Below are positions 41,130 through 51,028 of a DNA stretch of 64,000 nucleotides, one piece after another. Made by a program: the position numbers and the translations under genes. Where the stretch lies: contig JAJYFL010000003.1 in assembly GCA_021790935.1 (NCBI GenBank), positions 169,001 to 233,000 of the forward strand, in the 5' to 3' direction. How positions within the stretch are numbered: the stretch's first letter is position 1; the number at the start of each line of letters is the position of its first letter. The notes under the pieces are model-generated. The model ran no database searches, was not told the DNA's origin, and saw only the letters and a program-made list of their open reading frames with translations. The stretch comes from a bacterium (GTDB lineage Bacteria; Vulcanimicrobiota; Vulcanimicrobiia; Vulcanimicrobiales; Vulcanimicrobiaceae).

Positions 41130-42796
41130 ACGCGGAAATCCAGGCGATTTGGCGGCGGCTGCGCAGGCGGCTCTCCGCGCGGCGCCGCGGCGTGAGCGCG
41201 GCGCGATGCGACCGCGGCGTCGGCCGATGCGACGCGGTAACGCAGCCGTTCGAGACGGTCGCGCAGTTCCCCGAGCGTGGCGCCGAAACGTTCCGCGCTG
41301 CTTGGGCGCTCGGTCTTGACGTTTACGCGTACCGAGCGCCCGACGGTCTCCAGATCGATCGCGACGGTCCCGAGCGACGCGGTGTCGAGTACGAACGCGA
41401 CGTGAAAGTTGTCGGCGTCCATCTTCTCTTGCTTGCCGGGCGCGTCGCGTGAGATGCGTACCGTCGCCGGCCGGCCGCCGGGATGATAGAACACCGGAAG
41501 CGTGAGGCCGATCGCATCCGGCGTGCCGGCGTTAGCCGAGAGCGTATTGAGCTGTGCCGCGGTCAGCATCGTCAGCGTCTCGTTCAACGCTTGTGCGAGC
41601 GCCGGCGATTGCGGCGCGCTCGGTTCGCGCGCGAGCGCGAGCACGAGCGCCTTCAGATCGCTCTGGGCGGCAACCGTCCGTTCGACGGCCTTCGCCTGCG
41701 CGACGACCGGTGCCGTCGCCGGTGCCCGCGAACGCAGCTGCCCCGCGGCGACGAGACGCGCGCGCGCTGCGGCGGCGAGTTTCGGCTCGAAGCCTTCCAG
41801 GACGTTGCCGACGTATGCCGAGATCCGCTGCGCGAACGCCCGTTCGTCGGCCGGATTCAAGCGAGCGACGAAACCGAGGAGCGTGCGCAGCGTCGAGACG
41901 CGCGCGTCGCCGCCGCTCTGGGGCAGCAGAGATTCCAAGCGCGCGAAGAGCTCGGGCAAGCGTTCCGCAGCGACCGACAGCAAGCGCGCAGCAGCTCGCG
42001 TCACCGGCGTTCGCGGAACGCGTAGAGATTCAAGCTCGGCATCGGGCGAGCCGGGTACGGCGCGCGCAGCGGAGGGCGGGCGCCCGGCGGCGCCCCGCCC
42101 GGTTACGAGCCCTGCGGGCGCTTCGCGCTGCATTTTCATATGCGGCGCCGCCGGAGGCTCGCGCAAAGACGTGGGCACGGCAGGCACGGCGGCACGCGAT
42201 GCGGCGATCCGCGCTTCGAGCGGATCCAGCGGCGCGGCGGGATCCGCGGCAGGGCGGCTACGCCCGGCTCGCTCCGCCGGCGGAGCAGCCCCTGTGGGCG
42301 AATCGCGTGGCGTTCGCCGAACCGACGCCGCCACAAAGACGGCGCGCGGTGGGGCGGCGGGAGGGGCGGCGGGCGCACCGGCGGTCGCGGATGCGGCCGG
42401 CGGCGACGCTGCGGGGGGCGGGAGTGCGCCTGGGCGCGCGACCGTGACGAGCGCCGCAGTCTGTGGGCTCGCCGGCGGGAGATCTGCCATAACGGTCGCC
42501 GGCGGGTTATTCGGGTCGATGAGCCCCAAATTGCGGACGAGGATTCGGTTGCCCGCAAAGGCCGAGACCTGGAGCAGCAGCGTCTGGCCAGGATTAACGC
42601 CCGGCGGCAGCTGCGCCAAAATCTGACGACCGAGGATCTGAATCAGATCGTAACCGCCCTGCGGCGCTAGTATCTCGGCGGCAAGCAGATCGCCGACGGC
42701 GATCTGCGCCTGCACGACCTCGGCGGCAACGCCCAAGTCGAGTGCCGTGGTCGCCCCGGCGGCGACGGGCAATGGCGGGAAACGCGGCGGGTCCAT
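41126..42796 (-). CDS. Second FliK-like flagellar hook-length/export protein (YlqG-like)
   Basis: A 556-residue protein: an N-terminal beta-rich segment (GQTLLLQVSAFAGNRILVRN), a very long Ala/Pro/Arg-rich disordered middle (~115-260), a helical section, and a C-terminal FliK-like fold (LPVFYHPGGRPATVRI...FHVAFVLDTASLGTVAIDLE...TLGELRDRLERLRYRV). It ends in a Pro/Arg-rich tail. It resembles the YlqG/FliK-like proteins encoded next to FhlB. Role is inferred: export control of hook length or of filament genes. Coupled to fhlB; upstream lies the second MITE-like element. Confidence 0.7.
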   Translation of the reverse strand: MDPPRFPPLPVAAGATTALDLGVAAEVVQAQIAVGDLLAAEILAPQGGYDLIQILGRQILAQLPPGVNPGQTLLLQVSAFAGNRILVRNLGLIDPNNPPATVMADLPPASPQTAALVTVARPGALPPPAASPPAASATAGAPAAPPAAPPRAVFVAASVRRTPRDSPTGAAPPAERAGRSRPAADPAAPLDPLEARIAASRAAVPAVPTSLREPPAAPHMKMQREAPAGLVTGRGAAGRPPSAARAVPGSPDAELESLRVPRTPVTRAAARLLSVAAERLPELFARLESLLPQSGGDARVSTLRTLLGFVARLNPADERAFAQRISAYVGNVLEGFEPKLAAAARARLVAAGQLRSRAPATAPVVAQAKAVERTVAAQSDLKALVLALAREPSAPQSPALAQALNETLTMLTAAQLNTLSANAGTPDAIGLTLPVFYHPGGRPATVRISRDAPGKQEKMDADNFHVAFVLDTASLGTVAIDLETVGRSVRVNVKTERPSSAERFGATLGELRDRLERLRYRVASADAAVASRRAHAAAPRGEPPAQPPPNRLDFRV

Positions 42797-42824
42797 CTTC
42801 GGGTAACCGTGCCGGGCAGCGGGC

Positions 42825-43045
42825 TAGGAGGCTGTCGGCGTTAAGCACGTTTCCATCTTTGGGCCACCTTTTTCCCGAATACTTCGTTGCTCATCAGTCA
42901 CGAAGCTACGGCTTCACTCCCATTCCGCACGGAAGCGGAGGTGCCGCGCAGCGCAGGATGCGCGCTGGCGCGGCTTCTTCGCGCCTCGTCTCCGAAGAAA
43001 ATTCGGCGCCAAATCTGAAAACGGCTCAACTCCGACAGCCTCCTA
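42825..43045. mobile_element. MITE-like element, copy 2, with TAGGAG terminal inverted repeats
   Basis: A 221-base element with 18-base terminal inverted repeats, TAGGAGGCTGTCGGCGTT at 42825-42842 against the complement of 43028-43045, one mismatch. The interior shares CGTTGCTCATCAGTCACG and the GAAGC-tacg-GCTTC hairpin with copy 1, and has about 55 extra GC-rich bases. The outer TA could be a duplicated target. No transposase. Like copy 1, its right end forms the TAG stop (43043-43045) of the gene upstream, and it separates that gene from the next flagellar gene. Confidence 0.85.
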
Positions 43046-43381
43046 GGCCGTGACGTCGATGAAGTGGGCGCCGCCGCCGGCAAGGCCCAGCGGCCCGGTG
43101 GCCTCAGGCGGCTCTTCGCGAGAGGCGCCCTGCCGGCGCTGCCCCGGCGAGCCATCTGTGTCGTCGCGTTCGGGATCGTGGTCCTCCCGGGCGCGCACGC
43201 GATTGCCTTCAGCCTTGCCCGGCTCGTTGACGGACTCTTCTCGCTGCTCGAACTGCGCCGCAAACGCCGACTGGGCGGCCTGCTGCGCCACTTGCGGCGC
43301 ATTTTGTGCGTTGCCCAAGACTGCCGCATTCTGCGGAGCGGCGATGTACGCGAGCTGGAGGTCTGCCGGCCGGATGGCCAT
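43043..43381 (-). CDS. Small flagellar-operon protein (fliA-adjacent)
   Basis: A 112-residue Gln/Arg/Glu/Asp-rich protein. The N-terminus is helical (AAPQNAAVLGNAQNAPQVAQ), the middle is charged and probably disordered (VNEPGKAEGNRVRAREDHD), and the end GGGAHFIDVTA resembles the HIDIRI-type C-terminus of small proteins encoded after sigD in Clostridia-like clusters. The function of that family is unknown. GGGGAGAG-like sequence precedes the ATG. The stop is the TAG at the edge of the MITE-like element. It lies 23 bases after fliA. Confidence 0.6.
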   Translation of the reverse strand: MAIRPADLQLAYIAAPQNAAVLGNAQNAPQVAQQAAQSAFAAQFEQREESVNEPGKAEGNRVRAREDHDPERDDTDGSPGQRRQGASREEPPEATGPLGLAGGGAHFIDVTA

Positions 43382-43404
43382 GTCGCCCGCTCTCTCCCCT
43401 TTAC

Positions 43405-44241
43405 TTAACCTGCTTTACCTATATCGGTCGACTCCCCGGTCTTCCGCAGGTATTTCTGCTTTACGCCGGGGTCGCCATCGCGATAGCCAAGGTCCGCACG
43501 CAGCTCCCGCAACCTCTGCCGGAGGTGGATGACGGCTTGGGCGTGGATCTGCGAGACCCGCGACTCCGAGACGCTCAGCGCGCCCTTGATCTCTTTAAGC
43601 GTTAGGCCCTCAAAGTAGTAAAGCGTGATGACGGTCTTCTCCTGGGGCGGCAAACCCTCGACGGCTCGCACCAGCGCCGCTTTGACCTCGCGTTGCTCGA
43701 CCGCGAGGCTAACGTCGTTTTCGGCGTCTCTCAGCGTATCGACGAGCGGAATCTCGTAGCCTCGCTCGTTCGGCAGAAACTCCTCTAGCGAGAGGACCGA
43801 GGTACCGCGGATACGCTGGCGCAACGTGTCGAGATCTTTGTGCGAGATACCCAAACGAACGGCAAGTTCGTCGTCGCTTGGAACCCGTCCGAGCTCGGCT
43901 TCGAGATCCTGATAGGCGCGTTCGACTTCGCGGGCGCGCTGCCGAACGGCGCGCGGTACCCAATCGAGCGAACGCAGCGCATCGAGAATGGCACCGTTGA
44001 TCCGCGTGATGGCGTAGGTTTCGAATTTGACCCCGCGCTCGTCGTCATACTTCTCGATCGCGTCGATGAGGCCGAGGATTCCATCGTTTATCAGGTCGTT
44101 GATTTCAACGTTGGGGGGAAGGTTGACCGAGATGCGCCCGGCTACATACTTCACCAGGTGCAAATACTTGTGAACGATCTCTTCTCGTGTAAGTTCGACA
44201 CCGCCGATGACATAGCGCTCCGAACTACGGGTCAGCTTCAT
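43405..44241 (-). CDS. fliA: RNA polymerase sigma-28 factor FliA (SigD/WhiG family)
   Basis: A 278-residue sigma factor of the FliA/SigD family: region 2 (YVAGRISVNLPPNVEINDL, GILGLIDAIEKYDDERGVKF, FETYAITRINGAILDALRSL), region 3 and region 4 (EKTVITLYYFEGLTLKEI and SVSESRVSQIHAQAVIHL). It drives late flagellar and chemotaxis promoters of the TAAA-N15-GCCGATAA type, which I find upstream of fliF, motA and cheY. An anti-sigma FlgM is not seen in the window. It lies between cheB and the small flagellar gene. Confidence 0.96.
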   Translation of the reverse strand: MKLTRSSERYVIGGVELTREEIVHKYLHLVKYVAGRISVNLPPNVEINDLINDGILGLIDAIEKYDDERGVKFETYAITRINGAILDALRSLDWVPRAVRQRAREVERAYQDLEAELGRVPSDDELAVRLGISHKDLDTLRQRIRGTSVLSLEEFLPNERGYEIPLVDTLRDAENDVSLAVEQREVKAALVRAVEGLPPQEKTVITLYYFEGLTLKEIKGALSVSESRVSQIHAQAVIHLRQRLRELRADLGYRDGDPGVKQKYLRKTGESTDIGKAG

Positions 44242-44261
44242 CCACGCTCCACGCTCCGGAG

Positions 44262-44279
44262 GGCGTCCCGGGGGACGCC
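44262..44279. repeat. Short GC-rich stem-loop between cheB and fliA
   Basis: GGCGTCC (44262-44268) pairs with GGACGCC (44273-44279) around four bases. It stands 20 bases before the fliA start in the 81-base gap and lacks a T-run, so it is not a clear terminator; it could affect fliA translation. Confidence 0.4.
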
Positions 44280-44322
44280 GCCGCTCTCCACCCTGATACT
44301 TGCAGCGCGCGGTGCGCCGCTC

Positions 44323-45390
44323 CTACCCATTTCGCAAGACAGAGCGCGTCAACTCGCATAGGAAACCCGAGATCTCCTCGAGAGGCACGACGGCGTCGAC
44401 CAGACCGGCGTCGGCGGCGGCACGCGGCATGCCGTAGACGACGCAGCTGGCCGCGTCCTGCCCGACGACAAAACCACCGCGGTCATGAATCGCACGCAAG
44501 CCGACCAAGCCGTCTTGCCCCATGCCGGTCATGACGACGCCGACGCTCGCGCCGCCGTAGACGCCGGCAACCTCCGAGGCCATGACGTCGAAGCTCGGCA
44601 CGTGGACCGAACCGGCGGCATCGTCCTCGAGCGAGACCTCAACGCCTGCGCGCGAGCGAAACAGCCGCAGCTGCTTGCCCGCCGACGCGATGATCGCGAG
44701 GCCGGGCCTCAGTTGCATGCCGCTACGCGCTTCGGAGATTTCGAGGCGGCTTTGCGCGTTCAGGCGTTCGGCAAAGGGGCGCGTAAAGCCCGACGGCATG
44801 TGCTGCACGACGACGATCGGCAGCGGAAACGTGGCAGGCATGCGCGCAAGCACGCGCCCGAGCGCCACCGGACCGCCCGTCGAGGTGCCGATTGCAACGC
44901 AGTCGAAGCCCGTGCGGCGCAACCGCCGCCCGGAAGGCGGCGGAGCTCCGGGAAGGGCACGCGCAGGCGATCCGCGCCGCGCGAAGACGCGAACCTTCGC
45001 GATGAGATCGCGCGCAACGTCCTTGATGTTGACGTAGGCGGCATCCGGCTTCGGGATGAAATCGACCGCGCCGAGATCGAGCGCGTGCAACGTCGTTTCG
45101 GCACCTTCGCGGGTGAGGGCGCTGACCATGATAATCGGCACGAAGCGGCGCTCCACGATCTGCCGCACCGCCTCTAAGCCCCCGATGCCCTGCATCTGCA
45201 CGTCCATCGTTATGAGGTCCGGGCGCAGCCGCTCCGCTTTCTCGATCGCGTCCTCGCCGCTGCGCGCGGTTCCGCAAACGACGATATCGAGTTCGCCTTC
45301 GAGCATCTTCGTTATCGCGCGCCGCATGAAGGCGGAGTCATCGACGACCAGGACCCCTATCGGCGCTCCGCCTGAAGTCTCGAGCGTCAC
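44323..45390 (-). CDS. cheB: Chemotaxis methylesterase/deamidase CheB
   Basis: A 355-residue protein: receiver domain with VLVVDDSAFMRR and the phospho-acceptor Asp63 in LITMDVQM, a linker, and the methylesterase domain with the catalytic Ser in AIGTSTGGPVALGRVL, His in VVQHMPSGFT and Asp in VMTGMGQDGLVG. It removes methyl groups from chemoreceptors to reset adaptation. The start overlaps the cheR stop by four bases. Receptors themselves are not encoded in this window. Confidence 0.96.
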   Translation of the reverse strand: MTLETSGGAPIGVLVVDDSAFMRRAITKMLEGELDIVVCGTARSGEDAIEKAERLRPDLITMDVQMQGIGGLEAVRQIVERRFVPIIMVSALTREGAETTLHALDLGAVDFIPKPDAAYVNIKDVARDLIAKVRVFARRGSPARALPGAPPPSGRRLRRTGFDCVAIGTSTGGPVALGRVLARMPATFPLPIVVVQHMPSGFTRPFAERLNAQSRLEISEARSGMQLRPGLAIIASAGKQLRLFRSRAGVEVSLEDDAAGSVHVPSFDVMASEVAGVYGGASVGVVMTGMGQDGLVGLRAIHDRGGFVVGQDAASCVVYGMPRAAADAGLVDAVVPLEEISGFLCELTRSVLRNG

Positions 45391-46214
45391 CTTGGCCTCA
45401 CCCGATAGTAGATTGCCTGCGCCGTGACGATCGGCTCGTAGAGATCGGTCAGGCGTGCAATCGATTCGGCGTGACCGAGGAAAAGGTATCCGCCGGGGCG
45501 CAGCGCCCGCGCGAGGTTTTCCACCACGCGCTTCTGCGTCGGCTTATCAAAATAGATCAGGAGATTCCGGCAAAAGATCGCGTCCACCGGCCCAACTGCG
45601 GCTACGCCGGGCGAGTCGAGCAGGTTCAAACGGGAGAACGTCACCAACCGCTTGACTTCGTCGGAGAGCGCGAACCCCGATTCGGACGGACGAAAGTAGC
45701 GTTGCACGATCTCCGGCGGGCAGGCGCGAAAACTCAGCTCGCGGTAGAAGCCGGCCGCGCCGCGGTCGAGCGCGCGCGGAGAGAGATCGCTAGCCAGAAC
45801 CGAGATCTGGCCTCTAGCGACGCGGTGGCTCTCAAGCAGCATCATGGCGAGGGTGTACGGTTCCTCCCCGGTCGAACAGGCTGCCGACCAGACCCGCAGG
45901 CGCCCCCGAGCGCGCAGCGATTCCTCGAGAACCGGGCCGACCAGGATGTCGAGTTGCGCGCGCTCGCGGAAAAAGTAGGTTTCGTTATTGGTAAGCAGCG
46001 ATGCTAGTTCGTTCCACTCGTCCTCGCGATCGCGATGGCTCAAGAGGAAGCGGCAGTAGGCGCCGAAATCCGGCACGCTGCGCTTGATCAGGCGAGCCTG
46101 CAAGCGGCTCTGCAGCAAGTACTGCTTGCTGTCGTCGTAATCGATCCCGAACCGCTCGCGTATCGCGTCGCGCAGGGCGCGGAAGTCGTCATCGGAGATC
46201 TCCGCCGCCGACAC
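45387..46214 (-). CDS. cheR: Chemotaxis methyltransferase CheR
   Basis: A 275-residue enzyme: N-terminal CheR helical domain (ERFGIDYDDSKQYLLQSRLQ), then the SAM-binding fold VWSAACSTGEEPYTLAMML and the IFCRNLLIYFDKPTQKRVVE motif, ending GGYLFLGHAES. It methylates receptor glutamates, opposing CheB. No C-terminal receptor-tethering peptide is evident. It overlaps cheB and follows the FAD oxidoreductase gene by three bases, so may be transcribed with it. Confidence 0.96.
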   Translation of the reverse strand: MSAAEISDDDFRALRDAIRERFGIDYDDSKQYLLQSRLQARLIKRSVPDFGAYCRFLLSHRDREDEWNELASLLTNNETYFFRERAQLDILVGPVLEESLRARGRLRVWSAACSTGEEPYTLAMMLLESHRVARGQISVLASDLSPRALDRGAAGFYRELSFRACPPEIVQRYFRPSESGFALSDEVKRLVTFSRLNLLDSPGVAAVGPVDAIFCRNLLIYFDKPTQKRVVENLARALRPGGYLFLGHAESIARLTDLYEPIVTAQAIYYRVRPR

Positions 46215-46217
46215 GCG

Positions 46218-47414
46218 CTATGCCCGCGCCGCGCGTGCCGCAAAGCGCAATGTTTGCACGTAGAGATAGAGGCGATCGATCGCGCTGCGCTCGTGGTCCT
46301 CACGCTGCAGAATATCGGCAAACCGTGGCGAGCGCTCGAGTTGCTCGAAGAGCATGCCGTAGCGCTGCGGCCGGCGTTCCAGGAAACGCATCAAGGCGAC
46401 GCGGTTGCGCAGGCGGCCGGAGAAACGCTGGGTGGCGCGGGCCGCGTAACGAGCCGCGGCTCCGCACGGCCGGTCGCGCGACGCCACGACGGCTTCGGCG
46501 GCCAGCCGCCCGCTCATCGCAGCCTCGAAGATGCCTTCGCCGTTGGTCGCATCGACCAAGCCCGCGGCGGTGCCTCCGACCATGAGGTGCTCTGCGGCAA
46601 TCTGCGGACGCGGCAGACCGCCATAGAGCAGATGCCCTTCGGCCTTGGCGGTAAACGGAATATCCCGATAGAGCCGCGCGCGCACGCGCTCGGCGAACGC
46701 GTCGAGCTCTTCGCGCAGACGTTCTCCCGACAGCTTTCCGGTGACGCCCAAGCCGATAGCGAGATGGTCGCGCTTGGGGAACGTCCAGGCGACGATTTGG
46801 CGGCCGTCACGCGCGGAGTAGTAGTGAAGTTCGAGCGTTTTGTACGCGATGGGATCGGCGGGCCGCTCGAGGTAGACGCGATACTGCAGCGTCGTCATCA
46901 ACCCGTTCGTCCACTCGGCAAAGCGTAGAGCCGGTTCGTTTTCGAGCTTAGCCGTCGCGCCCTGCGCGAAGAAGACGTTGCGCGCAGCTACGCTCTTGCG
47001 TGCTCCCGAGAGTAGGTCGGCGTACTCGACCACCGCGCGCCCCCTTTCGCGCCGGACGCCGCGCAGAAGGGCACGCGTGCGTATCTCGGCGCCTGCAGCA
47101 GCCGCCAGCCGTGCCATCGTCCCGTCGAGTTCCTCGCGCGTGGTGGTATGGCCGGGGCCGAAGTAGACTTCGTGCTCGCATCCGCGCGCGTCGAAGAGCG
47201 CGAGGCGCGGCGTGTCGCAGTGCACGAGCTCGCGCGGCAGATCGAAGGTCTCGCAGAATCTTGGGCGCAGCCCCGCTGCGCAGACGCGCTTGGCGCCCAC
47301 GACGGCGTCCTTCTCGAGCACGAGCGTCGCTACGCCGGAGCGAGCCGCTACGCGGGCCGCCTCCGCTCCGGCCGGACCGCATCCGACAACGACGAGTTCC
47401 ACATCTTCGAGCAT
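46218..47414 (-). CDS. FAD-dependent geranylgeranyl reductase family protein
   Basis: A 398-residue flavoprotein. The N-terminal dinucleotide-binding motif is ELVVVGCGPAGAEAARVAAR, followed by VLEKDAVVGAKRVCAAGLRP, a typical geranylgeranyl-reductase/hydroxylase PHBH-like pattern, and in the middle the GD-like motif GTAAGLVDATNGEGIFEAAM. Such enzymes saturate isoprenoid double bonds (geranylgeranyl chains, menaquinone tails) with an external reductant. Substrate cannot be predicted. ATG 47414 gives the family length; the longer open frame upstream is not conserved. No clear ribosome site. cheR follows three bases later. Confidence 0.85.
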   Translation of the reverse strand: MLEDVELVVVGCGPAGAEAARVAARSGVATLVLEKDAVVGAKRVCAAGLRPRFCETFDLPRELVHCDTPRLALFDARGCEHEVYFGPGHTTTREELDGTMARLAAAAGAEIRTRALLRGVRRERGRAVVEYADLLSGARKSVAARNVFFAQGATAKLENEPALRFAEWTNGLMTTLQYRVYLERPADPIAYKTLELHYYSARDGRQIVAWTFPKRDHLAIGLGVTGKLSGERLREELDAFAERVRARLYRDIPFTAKAEGHLLYGGLPRPQIAAEHLMVGGTAAGLVDATNGEGIFEAAMSGRLAAEAVVASRDRPCGAAARYAARATQRFSGRLRNRVALMRFLERRPQRYGMLFEQLERSPRFADILQREDHERSAIDRLYLYVQTLRFAARAARA

Positions 47415-47572
47415 CGCAGTGCGTGTTTCGCCGAGGCGAGCGCCGTCAGCCTTCGGCCTGCGCGAAGGCAACGCCACGGGAACTCGAGCAACGCAAGCGC
47501 CAGCGCCAAGAGCCCGCCAAGCACGGCGGCGTAAGCCGCGACGACGAGCCAGATCAGCAGCGCGCGCAGCAT
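47348..47572 (-). CDS. Possible small membrane protein (weak)
   Basis: A 74-residue frame from ATG 47572 with a strongly hydrophobic N-terminal half (MLRALLIWLVVAAYAAVLGG then LLALALALLEF), high GC in third positions, and a basic C-terminus. It overlaps the start of the reductase gene by 67 bases, which argues against it. It may be a real small membrane protein or a shadow; I see no family. Confidence 0.3.
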   Translation of the reverse strand: MLRALLIWLVVAAYAAVLGGLLALALALLEFPWRCLRAGRRLTALASAKHALRCSKMWNSSLSDAVRPERRRPA

Positions 47573-47720
47573 TGCCACCGGGCCGCGCCACCACATCGGT
47601 TTGCGCCGATCGGCGGCGATCGTGCTGCCTGGAGCGTGCGATCGCCGTGCGGCGGTTCCTACGATCGCTCCTACGGCGACGCGGCACCGTGATGACCCTG
47701 CGCGCGCCCTTCGTCCTTCG

Positions 47721-47744
47721 CCCTTCGACGAGCTCAGGGTGACA
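47721..47744 (+). repeat. Dispersed intergenic repeat (CCCTTCGACGAGCTCAGG type)
   Basis: Another copy of the family, preceded by a CCTTCG doublet as at the 23-kb copies. It lies ~150 bases before hppA. The rest of the 324-base gap (47573-47896) holds a terminator-like hairpin (see next entry) and no gene I can support. Confidence 0.75.
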
Positions 47745-47844
47745 GGGCCGGTGGGATAGGCTCAGGGGCCTGACGGGCGAAGGCTGGACCGCAAAAAGGT
47801 GGCAGGAGTCGTTGGGGTAGGGCTCCAAGGAGAGCGGTCGTCGT

Positions 47845-47868
47845 CCCGCCTTCTGCGGGGCTGTTTTA
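47845..47868 (+). terminator. Terminator-like hairpin in the hppA 5' region
   Basis: CCCGC (47845-47849) pairs with GCGGG (47855-47859), followed by GCTGTTTTACT. It stands 30 bases before the hppA start, and the only gene upstream is on the other strand. It may therefore be an attenuator in the hppA leader. Confidence 0.45.
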
Positions 47869-47896
47869 CTGCGACCACACCGTTTTAAGGAATAGC

Positions 47897-50035
<2,139 letters not shown>

Positions 50036-50060
50036 ACGCACTAGCAGGTTGCGCCTCAAG

Positions 50061-50094
50061 AGGGACTCTGGCTGCGTGCCGGGTCCCTTTTTTT
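50061..50094 (+). terminator. Rho-independent terminator after hppA
   Basis: AGGGAC...GTCCCT stem around a GC-rich loop, followed by a run of seven T. It ends ~45 bases before the next gene. Confidence 0.85.
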
Positions 50095-50139
50095 GGGTAC
50101 GAGGAAGGCCTATCTCGTGCAAGAGGAGAGATCGACACG

Positions 50140-51009
50140 TTGATCCGCCAGATGCTCGCCGGCTTCTTCGCCGCTACGCTGATGCTGGGCACCGCAGCGC
50201 CGGCGCTCGCCCTCACGCAGCAGCAGTGGGAGGCCCAAGTCGGCGCGCAGGAATACCAGAAATTGCAACAACAGGGCGTCATCCTGCATCGATCGCCATA
50301 CTATGCAATCTTAGATCCGATCGCCGCGCGTATCGCCAAAGTCGCCGATCCGCAGTACGACTTCCCGTTCCACTTCTACTTGGTGCACATGAGCCAGCCG
50401 AACGCGTTCGCGGTTCCCGGCGGCAACGTCTACGTGACGGACTCGATGATGCACTTCGCGCAGAACAAGGAGGAACTCGCCGGCGTGCTATGCCACGAAA
50501 CGTCGCACGACATCCACCACGACGTCTATAATCTCGCGATGAAAAACCAGCAGCTCGGCGTCTTGGCGAGCCTAGCCGATCTGCTCCTCGGAGGCGGCCG
50601 CAGCCAAATCGCGAACGCGGTGCTCGGCCTTGGCGCAAACCTCGAGAGCCTCCATTTCTCGCGCCAGGTCGAGCAGAATGCCGACCATAAGGGCGCGTTC
50701 ACCTGCGCCCAAGCTGGGCTCAACCCCTGGGGCATGGTCTGGCTGCTGAAAAGATTCGAAAACAGCAATATGCCAAACCCGCCGGAGTTTCTCTCCAATC
50801 ATCCGGACAACGCGCACCGCGTCTCCGCGCTCGAAACGCTCTTCCACGATACTCCGTCGGTCTTCGGACGATTCAATCCCAACATATCGTCGGCAACGCC
50901 GTTATCGTATGCGGGATTCCGCAATCCGTTTCTCGGCGCTTACACGCGGGCGCCCGCGCCGTCCGTGACATGCCCGCCGGGATGGAAGTTCTGCCCGCCG
51001 CATTCTTGA
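50140..51009 (+). CDS. Secreted M48-family zinc metalloprotease
   Basis: A 289-residue protein with a signal peptide (to about ALA-L25) and the zinc-protease motif HETSH at residues 119-123, with the downstream EQNADHKG helix giving the third zinc ligand. AFAVPGGNVYVTDSMM is typical of M48 peptidases (BepA/LoiP-like), which act on envelope proteins. The C-terminus is Pro/Cys-rich. I accept the TTG at 50140, since AGAGGAG lies ~11 bases upstream; the ATG at 50152 is too far from it. Probably a periplasmic or outer-surface quality-control protease. Confidence 0.85.
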   Translation: MIRQMLAGFFAATLMLGTAAPALALTQQQWEAQVGAQEYQKLQQQGVILHRSPYYAILDPIAARIAKVADPQYDFPFHFYLVHMSQPNAFAVPGGNVYVTDSMMHFAQNKEELAGVLCHETSHDIHHDVYNLAMKNQQLGVLASLADLLLGGGRSQIANAVLGLGANLESLHFSRQVEQNADHKGAFTCAQAGLNPWGMVWLLKRFENSNMPNPPEFLSNHPDNAHRVSALETLFHDTPSVFGRFNPNISSATPLSYAGFRNPFLGAYTRAPAPSVTCPPGWKFCPPHS

Positions 51010-51028
51010 CGGCCTACGCTAGCCCGCG

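Noticed and set aside
47735-47896. Fluoride or another known riboswitch before hppA
   Set aside because: The expected conserved blocks of the fluoride motif could not be found by eye; kept only as an unknown leader candidate.
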